Positions 6,404 to 11,995 of a stretch of 11,995 bases of DNA are shown in pieces. A program made the position numbers and the translations under genes. The stretch covers positions 1 to 11,995 of the forward strand of contig JAFDFO010000042.1 of the NCBI GenBank assembly GCA_019309815.1, in the 5' to 3' direction. Each line of letters starts with the position of its first letter. Position 1 is the stretch's first letter. This DNA is from Deltaproteobacteria bacterium (GTDB lineage: Bacteria; Desulfobacterota; Desulfobacteria; Desulfobacterales; C00003060). Under the pieces are notes generated by a model. The model saw only the letters and a list, made by a program, of their open reading frames with translations. It was not told the origin of the DNA and searched no databases.

Positions 6404-9020
6404 CTATAACTGGCTGAATCTCTTCCACTTCATAACACTCAACCACGTCAGCGACTTTCACATCGTTGAAGTTTTCAATCCCGATCCCGCACTCGTATCC
6501 GCTTTGTACTTCTTTGACGTCATCTTTGAAGCGACGCAAAGACCCAATCTTTCCGGTGTAGACCACGACCTCTTCGCGAAGCAGCCGAGTAAGCTGGCCG
6601 CGTTGGATTTTCCCGTCGGTCACATGGCTGCCCGCAACAGTCCCGACCTTTGGGATGTGGAACACCTCCCTGACTTCCGCACGCCCCAGGACATGCTCTA
6701 CGTACTTGGGTTCCATCAGGCCTGCCATGGCTCCTTTAATATCGCTGACAACGTTGTAAATCACGTCGTAAAACCGGATATCTATATTCTGTTCAACAGC
6801 CAGGTCGCGGACCTTGGGGTTGGGTCGGACGTTGAATCCAATGACCATGGCATTGGAAACTGCGGCCAGCATGATATCTGACTCAGTAATAGCCCCCGTG
6901 GCCGAGTGGACAATTTTGACCTTCACCTCTTCTGATTCGATCTTCTGCGTCGCTTCTGATAAAGCCTCCACAGACCCTTGGACATCGGCCCGGATGATCA
7001 TGTTGAGGTCCTTAACAGGGGCACCCTGGATTTGTTCATGGTACTTTTCCAGCGTTAACCTGCTGCTCTGTGCGAGGTCTCGGATTCTCTGCTTCTGAGC
7101 ACGATGGGCACCTACTTGTCTTGCTGCTTTCTCGTCAGCCAAGGCCATGAAGTCATTGCCGGCCATCGGTACCCCGGACAGACCCTGAATCTCAACCGGG
7201 ATTGACGGCCCGGCACTATCAACACGCTCACCTCGATCGTCTGTCATAGCTCGCACTTTTCCGTGATAATGCCCGCATATGACCGCATGTCCCGCACGAA
7301 GGGTCCCTTCCTGAACCAGCACCGTGGCTACCGCGCCTCTCCCCGGATCAAGCCTGGCTTCGATCACATAACCTCGTGCAAGTTTGTCATGATTGGCTCT
7401 CAATTCCAGGACCTCTGCCTGGAGAAGGATCATTTCCAGAAGCTCCTCAATCCCGTCCCCCTCCTTGGCCGACACATCCACAAAGACAGTATCACCACCC
7501 CATTCCTCGGGAGAGATTCCATGTTCCGCCAGTTGCCGTCTAACCCTCTCCGGCTCTGCTTCAGGTTTGTCAATCTTGTTTACGGCAACCATTATGGGCA
7601 CATCAGCAGCCTTGGCATGGTTCACGGCCTCAAGGGTTTGAGGCATAACCCCATCATCAGCAGCCACGACCAGAACAACCAGGTCAGTTACCTCAGCCCC
7701 TCTGGCGCGCATTGCCGTGAACGCCTCATGACCCGGCGTGTCGAGAAACACGATTTGCCCTTTCTCCAGGGTTACATGGTAGGCTCCGATATGCTGGGTA
7801 ATTCCGCCCGCCTCACTGTCGACGACGTTGGTTTCCCGTATCGCATCTAACAAGCGCGTCTTGCCGTGGTCCACATGTCCCATCACGGTAACCACTGGTG
7901 GCCTGAGTTTCAACTTCTCCGGATCATCCTCTTCAACCCGAATGAGATCGCCTTCCTCAAAAGAGGTCTTTTCGACCTCATACTCGAACTCACTTGCAAT
8001 TACAGCAGCCGTTTCAAAATCGATGGCCTGATTCAGCGTAGCCATGACACCAAGCGTCATCAGTTCCTTGATCACTGCACCCGCCTTTACCCCCATCCTC
8101 TTCGCCAATTCTGATACTACAATAGCCTCGTCAATTTTTATGCGACGCTTGATAGCCTTGGGGGTGGTAATCAAGGTCTTTTCGCCCTTAATCGCCACCC
8201 TTCCCTTCTGGAACCTTCGGCCTCTCCGGGCCCTCATGGCTTTGTCATCATAGAGATCAGATTTGTCTAGGACCTCCTTCTTGCGATGGCTGGTCTTCTT
8301 TTTCCTGGGCTGCTTTGCCTCTTCCAACGCCGCTGGTTTCTTCTTGTCCTTCTTCCTTCCTTTGCCCTTAGGGGCTTCTGCAACCTTTTCCTCCGTCTTC
8401 ACAAGTCTGAGGCGTGCAGCAGGCCTGGCCTTTTCCCCGACCGGCGCCACCAGCTCCTCTTTTGAAACAATATCTTCAACCGGTTTCAGTTCCGCCATCT
8501 TGATGATCTTGGCCGCTTGTTCCTTCTTTGTCTTTGGTTTCTTCTTTGCTTTGGCTTTCTTGGCTGGTTTTGCCTTTTCGGGCTCTTCCGGGGACTCGAG
8601 GGCAACTTCTACAGGGGTTTCCAGCCCGACTCCCTCTGCAGACTGATCAGGGCCGTCAACCTCAGCCACCTTGTCTTCGACAGCTTCCTCGGACACAGGG
8701 GGAACAATTTCAACCGGTTTGACCTCAAGGGTTTCCTTTTGTTCAGGCTCGGCTTCCGCTACAGGGGTAACCTCTGCCACCTCTAGCTTCTTTTCGACAA
8801 CTTTCTTACGCCTTCTGATAACCGTACTCTTTACACGTTTTTCGACCACAATTTCTGACGTGCTTCCGAAAACAGCCTCCTTGATGCCTTGAACAGCCTC
8901 TTCGTCTACGGCGCTCATGTGGCTTTTGACAGATATGCCCATCTCTGCCAGCTTTTCCAGAAGCACTTTGTTAGCTATGCCAAATTGCTTGGCAAGCTCA
9001 TAAATACGAATTTTCCCCAT
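6399..9020 (-). CDS. infB: Translation initiation factor IF-2
   Basis: GTPase that brings fMet-tRNA to the 30S subunit and promotes 50S joining. At 873 residues it is a full-length bacterial IF2. An IF2 N-terminal domain (IRIYELAKQFGIANKVLLEK, 4-23) is followed by a long charged Ala/Pro/Glu/Lys-rich linker (about 60-280), a second N-terminal-type domain (about 290-345), then the G domain: G1 GHVDHGKT (381-388), switch GGITQHIG (405-412), G3 DTPGHEAF (427-434), G4 NKID (481-484), G5 SAK (517-519). Domains II-IV continue to the end, including the fMet-tRNA-binding C2 region. The residue after G1 is Arg where Ser is common. ATG at 9020 is preceded by a G-rich AGGGGG element five bases upstream. 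It follows nusA by 76 bp with no ylxR between. The TAG stop is inside a heptamer arm. Confidence 0.98.
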   Translation of the reverse strand: MGKIRIYELAKQFGIANKVLLEKLAEMGISVKSHMSAVDEEAVQGIKEAVFGSTSEIVVEKRVKSTVIRRRKKVVEKKLEVAEVTPVAEAEPEQKETLEVKPVEIVPPVSEEAVEDKVAEVDGPDQSAEGVGLETPVEVALESPEEPEKAKPAKKAKAKKKPKTKKEQAAKIIKMAELKPVEDIVSKEELVAPVGEKARPAARLRLVKTEEKVAEAPKGKGRKKDKKKPAALEEAKQPRKKKTSHRKKEVLDKSDLYDDKAMRARRGRRFQKGRVAIKGEKTLITTPKAIKRRIKIDEAIVVSELAKRMGVKAGAVIKELMTLGVMATLNQAIDFETAAVIASEFEYEVEKTSFEEGDLIRVEEDDPEKLKLRPPVVTVMGHVDHGKTRLLDAIRETNVVDSEAGGITQHIGAYHVTLEKGQIVFLDTPGHEAFTAMRARGAEVTDLVVLVVAADDGVMPQTLEAVNHAKAADVPIMVAVNKIDKPEAEPERVRRQLAEHGISPEEWGGDTVFVDVSAKEGDGIEELLEMILLQAEVLELRANHDKLARGYVIEARLDPGRGAVATVLVQEGTLRAGHAVICGHYHGKVRAMTDDRGERVDSAGPSIPVEIQGLSGVPMAGNDFMALADEKAARQVGAHRAQKQRIRDLAQSSRLTLEKYHEQIQGAPVKDLNMIIRADVQGSVEALSEATQKIESEEVKVKIVHSATGAITESDIMLAAVSNAMVIGFNVRPNPKVRDLAVEQNIDIRFYDVIYNVVSDIKGAMAGLMEPKYVEHVLGRAEVREVFHIPKVGTVAGSHVTDGKIQRGQLTRLLREEVVVYTGKIGSLRRFKDDVKEVQSGYECGIGIENFNDVKVADVVECYEVEEIQPVIE

Positions 9021-9096
9021 TCATTCCCCCCTGCTTGGGTAGCCTGGTAATGCTACGAGCCTGTCTCCGCAGAAAACGAGGTAAACGGTACCACCC

Positions 9097-10626
9097 CTAT
9101 TTCCCCTTTGTGTCACTAGAATCATCTGTATGATCCTCTGTTTCCTCCGGGCTGTCCTGGGCGTCTACTGATTCGGTCTTATCTTCCTCCTCCGTACGAT
9201 CCTCTGTTTCCTCCGGACCGTCCGGCGCGTCTACTGATTCGGTCTTATCTTCCTCCTCCGTACGATCCTCTGTTTCCTCCGGACCGTCCGGCGCGTCTAC
9301 TGATTCGGTCTTATCTTCCCCCTCTGTTGTACTGCCGTCCTCATCCAGCACTTCCAGGGCCTGTTTTGCCAACTCCAAGGCCTGTTTTGCCAACTCCAAG
9401 GCCTGTTTTGCCGACTCCAATAGAGATTCCGCCTTCTTGTCACTAATCCCCTTTATCTGGACTAACTCTTCAACAGAGGCATTGACAATCTCCTCGATCG
9501 AATAGAAACCATATTCGTGAAGTGCATCAGCTGTACTGGCACCAACTCCTGGAAGAGCCATGATGGCTTCGTAACCAGCACGCATTGCCTCGGTATAGGT
9601 TGTTTCACCCCTGACGTCGATATTCCAGCCAGTCAGCTTGGAAGCTAGGCGCACGTTCTGCCCTCGCTTCCCGATAGCCACTGACAGAAACTCATCTGCT
9701 ACGATGACCTCCATGGATCGGTTCGCTTCGTCAATGACAACCCGGGAGACCTCGGCTGGTGCCAGGGCATTGCACACAAATTTCGCCGGGTCGTTTCGCC
9801 AGGGAATGATGTCGATTTTTTCTCCCTTCAATTCGTGGACCACACTTTGAACCCTTGTCCCTTTCATTCCGACACACGCGCCTACAGGATCAATATCCGT
9901 ATCATTCGATGTTACGGCGATTTTAGCTCGACTTCCCGGTTCCCGGGCCGCGGCTACAATCTTCACGATATCCTCACTGATCTCTGGCACCTCGGTAGTG
10001 AAGAGGTCTATCAGAAACTGCGGATGGCTTCGAGACAGAATGACCTGGGGGCCGCGAGACTCCTGCAAAACATCCAAAATGTACGCGCGAATCCTGTCTC
10101 CGCGACGGTAGTTCTCCCTTGGAACCTGTTCACGTACAGGCAGTACCGCTTCAGTCCGGCCCAGGTTGACGATGATGTCTCGTCTGTCTACCCTTTGAAC
10201 GATTCCGTTAATGATCTCTCCCTTTCGGCCAACAAAGCTTTCATAGACGACATTCCGTTCCGCATCTTTCATCTTCTGGATAATGACCTGTTTCGCCGAT
10301 TGGGCCGCGATTCTCCCAAAGGTTGTGGTATCCATTTTCGTCCCAATGCTGTCTCCCACCTCACACCCCGAGTCGAGCTTACGTGCTTCCTGTAAATCGA
10401 TTTCCAGGTCGGGTTCGGTCACTTTTTCGACCACGTCTTTGAACTGGAAGACCTCGATTTCACCGCGCTCTTCATCATAGCGGACCTCGATGTCTACATT
10501 AGCTCCAAATTCCTTCCTGGCAGCGGACCCAAGGGCCTCTTCAAGGGTCTGGATGAGGATCCCCTTGTCAATCCCCCGGTCACGACTGACCTGTTCAATA
10601 ACTTTCCTTACGTCCGACATTAACAT
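9097..10626 (-). CDS. nusA: Transcription termination/antitermination factor NusA
   Basis: RNA polymerase-associated factor controlling pausing, termination and antitermination. Of 509 residues, the first 400 or so are standard: N-terminal polymerase-binding domain (1-130), S1 domain (about 135-200), KH1 with GACVGMKGTRVQSV (249-262), KH2 with SVAIGKRGQNVRLASKLTGW (315-334), and a helix-hairpin-helix region (about 355-405, LPGVGASTADAL and IKGISDKKAESLL). The tail is unusual: three AKQALEL/V heptads (406-426), then an acidic section (436-500) of 22-residue repeats containing EDKTESVDAPDGPEETED. Deltaproteobacterial NusAs usually end soon after the HhH region, so the tail looks like a lineage-specific expansion. 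ATG at 10626 is supported by AAGGGG (10635-10640) eight bases upstream; an ATG two codons later is a poorer fit. Confidence 0.97.
   Translation of the reverse strand: MLMSDVRKVIEQVSRDRGIDKGILIQTLEEALGSAARKEFGANVDIEVRYDEERGEIEVFQFKDVVEKVTEPDLEIDLQEARKLDSGCEVGDSIGTKMDTTTFGRIAAQSAKQVIIQKMKDAERNVVYESFVGRKGEIINGIVQRVDRRDIIVNLGRTEAVLPVREQVPRENYRRGDRIRAYILDVLQESRGPQVILSRSHPQFLIDLFTTEVPEISEDIVKIVAAAREPGSRAKIAVTSNDTDIDPVGACVGMKGTRVQSVVHELKGEKIDIIPWRNDPAKFVCNALAPAEVSRVVIDEANRSMEVIVADEFLSVAIGKRGQNVRLASKLTGWNIDVRGETTYTEAMRAGYEAIMALPGVGASTADALHEYGFYSIEEIVNASVEELVQIKGISDKKAESLLESAKQALELAKQALELAKQALEVLDEDGSTTEGEDKTESVDAPDGPEETEDRTEEEDKTESVDAPDGPEETEDRTEEEDKTESVDAQDSPEETEDHTDDSSDTKGK
9161..9319. repeat. 66-bp tandem repeat inside the 3' end of nusA
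   Basis: Two copies (9161-9226 and 9227-9292) are identical over all 66 bp by eye; a third, partial copy follows (9293 to about 9319) and a diverged half copy precedes (about 9129-9160). Each unit encodes 22 acidic residues in frame. Perfect DNA identity in a section with free synonymous choice points to recent duplication. Confidence 0.92.
9360..9422. repeat. 21-bp tandem repeat inside nusA (AKQALEL heptads)
   Basis: Three 21-bp units (9360-9380, 9381-9401, 9402-9422); the first two are identical and the third has three changes. Each encodes AKQALEL-like heptads with leucine spacing suited to a helix or short coiled coil, linking the HhH region to the acidic tail. Confidence 0.9.
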
Positions 10627-10634
10627 TTGCTACA

Positions 10635-10640
10635 CCCCTT
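10635..10640 (-). promoter_or_regulatory. Ribosome binding site of nusA
   Basis: AAGGGG on the minus strand, eight bases before the ATG at 10626; it favours this ATG over the one at 10620. The heptamer arm starts only four bases further upstream (10644), so the array stops just short of the signal. Confidence 0.65.
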
Positions 10641-10643
10641 AGG

Positions 10644-10678
10644 ATTGAATATTGACTATTGAAAATTGAAAATTGTTT
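10644..10678. repeat. Heptamer array, left arm (ATTGAAA type)
   Basis: Five 7-bp units in phase: ATTGAAT, ATTGACT, ATTGAAA, ATTGAAA, ATTGTTT. It sits directly upstream of the nusA Shine-Dalgarno in transcript orientation and faces an inverted arm at 10752-10793. Confidence 0.87.
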
Positions 10679-10714
10679 CTTCTTTTTCTCTTTCTGCCAA
10701 AAGTTGGCCCCTTA

Positions 10715-10742
10715 ATTGACGACTGAAGATTGAAAATCGATG
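10715..10742. repeat. Central heptamer block between the rimP-nusA arms
   Basis: Four units ATTGACG, ACTGAAG, ATTGAAA, ATCGATG in the same orientation as 10644-10678 and only nine bases from the inverted arm. It offers a second, closer pairing partner, so alternative folds of the same transcript are possible. Confidence 0.7.
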
Positions 10743-10751
10743 TGTAGTTTC

Positions 10752-10793
10752 TTTTCAATATTCAATCTTCATTTTTCAATTTTCAATTGATCC
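10752..10793. repeat. Heptamer array, right arm, running into the 3' end of rimP
   Basis: Units TTTTCAA, TATTCAA, TCTTCAT, TTTTCAA, TTTTCAA, TTGATCC in one 7-bp frame, inverted to 10644-10678. The rimP TGA (10769-10771) is in the third unit, and the following units encode the last rimP residues (QLKIEK). The array therefore contributes coding sequence. Confidence 0.88.
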
Positions 10794-11245
10794 AGTTTGG
10801 CCTTGGCAATGGCTTCGTACGGAATGGAAACTGTCAGCTCATCCACCACAAGCTTCACCGTGTCGTCCGACAACCCCGCAAGGACACCTCTAAAGTGCTT
10901 CTTCCCTTCCACAGGGCGATTCGTCCTGATAACCGCAGGCCTGCCTTCAAAAGAGACAAAGTGCTTTGGCTTTGTCAACCGCCGGTCCAGCCCGGGAGAT
11001 GAGACCTCAAGGTGATAGGGCTCCTCACGCTCCAATTTGGCATCAAGGACGTCTCCAAGTTGATGACTGACAGCAGAACAATCTTCCAGAGTGACCCCCC
11101 CTTCCTTATCGATGTAGATCCGCAAGATCCAGCCGCCCGGTTCTCTTCGGTATTCCACATCGATCAACTCTATCCCCTCAAAACGGAGGATCGGTTCTGC
11201 CAGGTTCTCCACCTCGGCTATGAATTCCTGGGTCCAATCATTCAT
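10769..11245 (-). CDS. rimP: Ribosome maturation factor RimP
   Basis: Cytoplasmic factor that binds the free 30S subunit and assists early assembly, together with S12. The 158-residue length is typical. Family features: EGIELIDVEYRREPGGWILR (23-42), IYIDKEGGVTLEDC (43-56), HLEVSSPGLDRRL (78-90), and the SH3-like C-terminal domain with KKHFRGVLAG (115-124) and VSIPYEAIAKAKL (139-151). The ATG at 11245 has a CCGGAG Shine-Dalgarno seven bases upstream. The final residues (DQLKIEK) do not look like usual RimP ends; they are encoded by the heptamer array, whose third unit provides the TGA. First protein gene of the operon, behind a tRNA and a terminator-like hairpin. Confidence 0.96.
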   Translation of the reverse strand: MNDWTQEFIAEVENLAEPILRFEGIELIDVEYRREPGGWILRIYIDKEGGVTLEDCSAVSHQLGDVLDAKLEREEPYHLEVSSPGLDRRLTKPKHFVSFEGRPAVIRTNRPVEGKKHFRGVLAGLSDDTVKLVVDELTVSIPYEAIAKAKLDQLKIEK

Positions 11246-11315
11246 GATTCTGCTCCGGAATCCATGCTTGAGCAGGCTACTTCGTCACCCAGTCCTGCAT
11301 CCCGTTCCGTGAAAC

Positions 11316-11340
11316 AAAAAAAACGGGCTTATTGCCCGTT
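11316..11340 (-). terminator. Intrinsic-terminator hairpin between tRNA-Gly and rimP
   Basis: On the minus strand ACGGGC, a five-base AATAA loop and GCCCGT form a perfect six-pair stem followed by eight T residues. The hairpin is nested in a wider pairing, CCGTGA with TCACGG (11307-11312 and 11347-11352). It would stop most transcripts leaving the tRNA about 70 bases before rimP, so it is either a tRNA terminator with partial readthrough or an attenuator of the operon. Confidence 0.85.
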
Positions 11341-11435
11341 TCCCCGTCACGGTCTACCTCGGCGATTTTCTTTTCTAACTACTTGAGAGAAAACCAAAGG
11401 CAAATGATTATCGGAAAAATCCACTAATCAAAGCT

Positions 11436-11466
11436 GATGTCTGCCCGCCTCAACCAGAAAGACATC
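11436..11466 (-). other. Short stem-loop in the leader between tRNA-Gly and rimP
   Basis: GATGTCT and AGACATC (seven perfect pairs) around a 17-base loop. There is no T run immediately after, so it is not a canonical terminator; it could be a processing site or chance. I see no convincing promoter for rimP in 11341-11504. Confidence 0.4.
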
Positions 11467-11504
11467 GCCTCAAAAAGGGAAAACGGCTCACGTACTAACA
11501 AAAA

Positions 11505-11580
11505 TGGAGCGGGCAACGGGGCTCGAACCCGCGACACCAAGCTTGGGAAGCTTGTACTCTACCAACTGAGCTATGCCCGC
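11505..11580 (-). tRNA. tRNA-Gly, anticodon CCC
   Basis: A 76-base cloverleaf with encoded CCA (11505-11507) and U discriminator (11508). Acceptor arm GCGGGCA/TGCCCGC pairs perfectly; D arm GCTC/GAGT, anticodon arm CAAGC/GCTTG with loop TTCCCAA, T arm GCGGG/CCCGT with the TTCGAGC loop. The anticodon CCC (11545-11547) reads the glycine codon GGG, and the U73 discriminator fits bacterial glycine tRNAs. It is on the same strand as the rimP operon and 259 bp upstream, the place occupied by metY (initiator tRNA) in E. coli. Confidence 0.97.
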
Positions 11581-11593
11581 TGACCGTGGTGAA

Positions 11594-11620
11594 CCTATAA
11601 TCTTTTTCAAGGATTGTCAA
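11594..11620 (-). promoter_or_regulatory. Likely sigma-70 promoter of tRNA-Gly
   Basis: A perfect -35 TTGACA (11615-11620) and a -10-like TATAGG (11594-11599), with a 15-base spacer that is shorter than ideal. Start would fall about six bases before the tRNA. The -10 assignment is the weak part; a TAGGTT with a 17-base spacer is the alternative. Confidence 0.55.
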
Positions 11621-11674
11621 ACAGTTTTCCTATTTCGTGCCTTGAGGCGTTCGCCTTGGAAAGAGGCGTACCTG

Positions 11675-11869
11675 GCGGCTTGCGTCTTGAGAAGAACCGT
11701 GCTTTCGTGGTAAGTGGTTTGTAGGCTACAGGCTGTGGACGTCAGTTCCTTAGTTCTAGAATTCGTGTTTTTTCTGGCAGAAAACGGCTTTGTGCCCAAA
11801 AAACTACATGAGAATCAGAATGTTAAATTCGAAATCCGAATATCGTGCTGTTCTCAAGGCGCAAGCCGC
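11675..11869. repeat. Possible 195-bp inverted-repeat (MITE-like) element
   Basis: GCGGCTTGCGTCTTGAGAA at 11675-11693 is matched by its reverse complement at 11851-11869 with one difference in 19. The ends enclose 157 bp with no coding capacity. No target-site duplication is visible, so the mobile nature is a guess; a transcript stem is the other explanation. Confidence 0.45.
11825..11845. repeat. Short degenerate heptamer block
   Basis: AAATTCG, AAATCCG, AATATCG: three 7-bp units in phase, similar to the reverse complement of the units at 651-734. Only three units, so chance cannot be excluded. It lies inside the possible inverted-repeat element. Confidence 0.5.
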
Positions 11870-11902
11870 AAATCCCAACATTGACAAACTCGCAAAAAGT
11901 CG

Positions 11903-11928
11903 TCACCCCGGCGAAAGCCGGGGTCCAG
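11903..11928. repeat. REP-like palindrome with GAAA loop
   Basis: CCCCGGC, GAAA, GCCGGGG (11906-11923) is a perfect seven-pair stem with a GNRA tetraloop, flanked by GTCA and TCCAGG. The layout (GTCA, C/G-rich stem, GAAA, then TCCAG) is a dispersed repeat form I know from many proteobacterial genomes. Its copy number here cannot be judged from one window. Confidence 0.75.
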
Positions 11929-11995
11929 GTCAGTCATAAGTTTCTGAAAACACTGGATAGCGCTAAGGGTTGCGCCTGACGGCTTGAAAAGAGGC

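Larger units (their letters stand above)
11621..11995. other. Non-coding stretch upstream of tRNA-Gly
   Basis: I find no gene here. The only open frame of note (minus strand 11617-11799, 60 codons) has no family features or Shine-Dalgarno and runs into the tRNA promoter. The stretch holds a small hairpin (AGGCG, TT, CGCCT at 11645-11656), a possible inverted-repeat element (11675-11869) and a REP-like hairpin (11903-11928). The sequence continues beyond the window. Confidence 0.6.

Noticed and set aside
9039..9056. Hairpin GTAGC/GCTAC in the infB leader
   Set aside because: Five pairs with an eight-base loop and no T run; too weak to call.
9086..9096. T-box-like GGGTGGTACCG on the minus strand just after the nusA stop
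   Set aside because: Matches most of the T-box core, but there is no room for a specifier stem, the downstream gene is infB rather than an amino-acid gene, and no antiterminator/terminator pair is seen. Probably chance.
11243..11265. Mini-ORFs of 7-8 codons ending in ATGA overlap with the rimP start, and likewise at truB (5457-5484)
   Set aside because: Neither has a Shine-Dalgarno, and any start codon preceded by TC and followed by A gives the same overlap; two cases are not evidence.
11617..11799. A 60-codon open frame on the minus strand
   Set aside because: No Shine-Dalgarno, no recognisable domain, and its end overlaps the tRNA promoter.

Overview
The window is a bacterial translation and RNA-metabolism operon, read entirely on the minus strand (right to left): tRNA-Gly(CCC), terminator-like hairpin, rimP, nusA, infB, a DUF503/YlxP-family gene, rbfA, truB, rpsO, pnp, an M16-family zinc protease gene, dut. 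The core order rimP-nusA-infB-rbfA-truB-rpsO-pnp is widely conserved in bacteria. The DUF503 gene after infB and the pnp-M16-dut tail recall deltaproteobacterial (Desulfobacterota) genomes, so I infer a mesophilic relative of the sulfate or syntrophic deltaproteobacteria. This rests on gene order and protein style only; species is not determinable here.

Layout. 11621-11995 has no convincing gene but holds a possible small inverted-repeat element and a REP-like GAAA hairpin. 11505-11620 is tRNA-Gly with its own promoter. 11246-11504 is the operon leader with an intrinsic-terminator hairpin. 10769-11245 rimP, 9097-10626 nusA, 6399-9020 infB, 6002-6289 DUF503, 5652-6005 rbfA, 4555-5460 truB, 4172-4441 rpsO, 1991-4093 pnp, 742-2007 M16 protease and 185-646 dut. 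Bases 1-184 are non-coding.

The genes work together: RimP and RbfA mature the 30S subunit, S15 is part of it, IF2 starts translation, TruB modifies tRNA, NusA couples transcription to translation, PNPase degrades RNA, and Dut keeps uracil out of DNA. The protease is a frequent passenger next to pnp.

The unusual part is between the genes. Most spacers longer than about 75 bp are packed with short-period direct repeats, 7 bp (8 bp in one spacer). In four spacers these occur as two facing arms, one at each end, so that the transcript could fold into a long stem. The arms run into stop codons (dut, infB, rimP), start codons (DUF503) and the final codons of rimP. Each spacer has its own motif, but several converge on GTYAYTN. 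I regard this as a family of spacer-bracketing repeat arrays of unknown origin and function, and as the main thing in this window worth following up. The nusA tail also carries exact 66-bp and 21-bp in-frame repeats, suggesting that tandem duplication is generally active in this genome.
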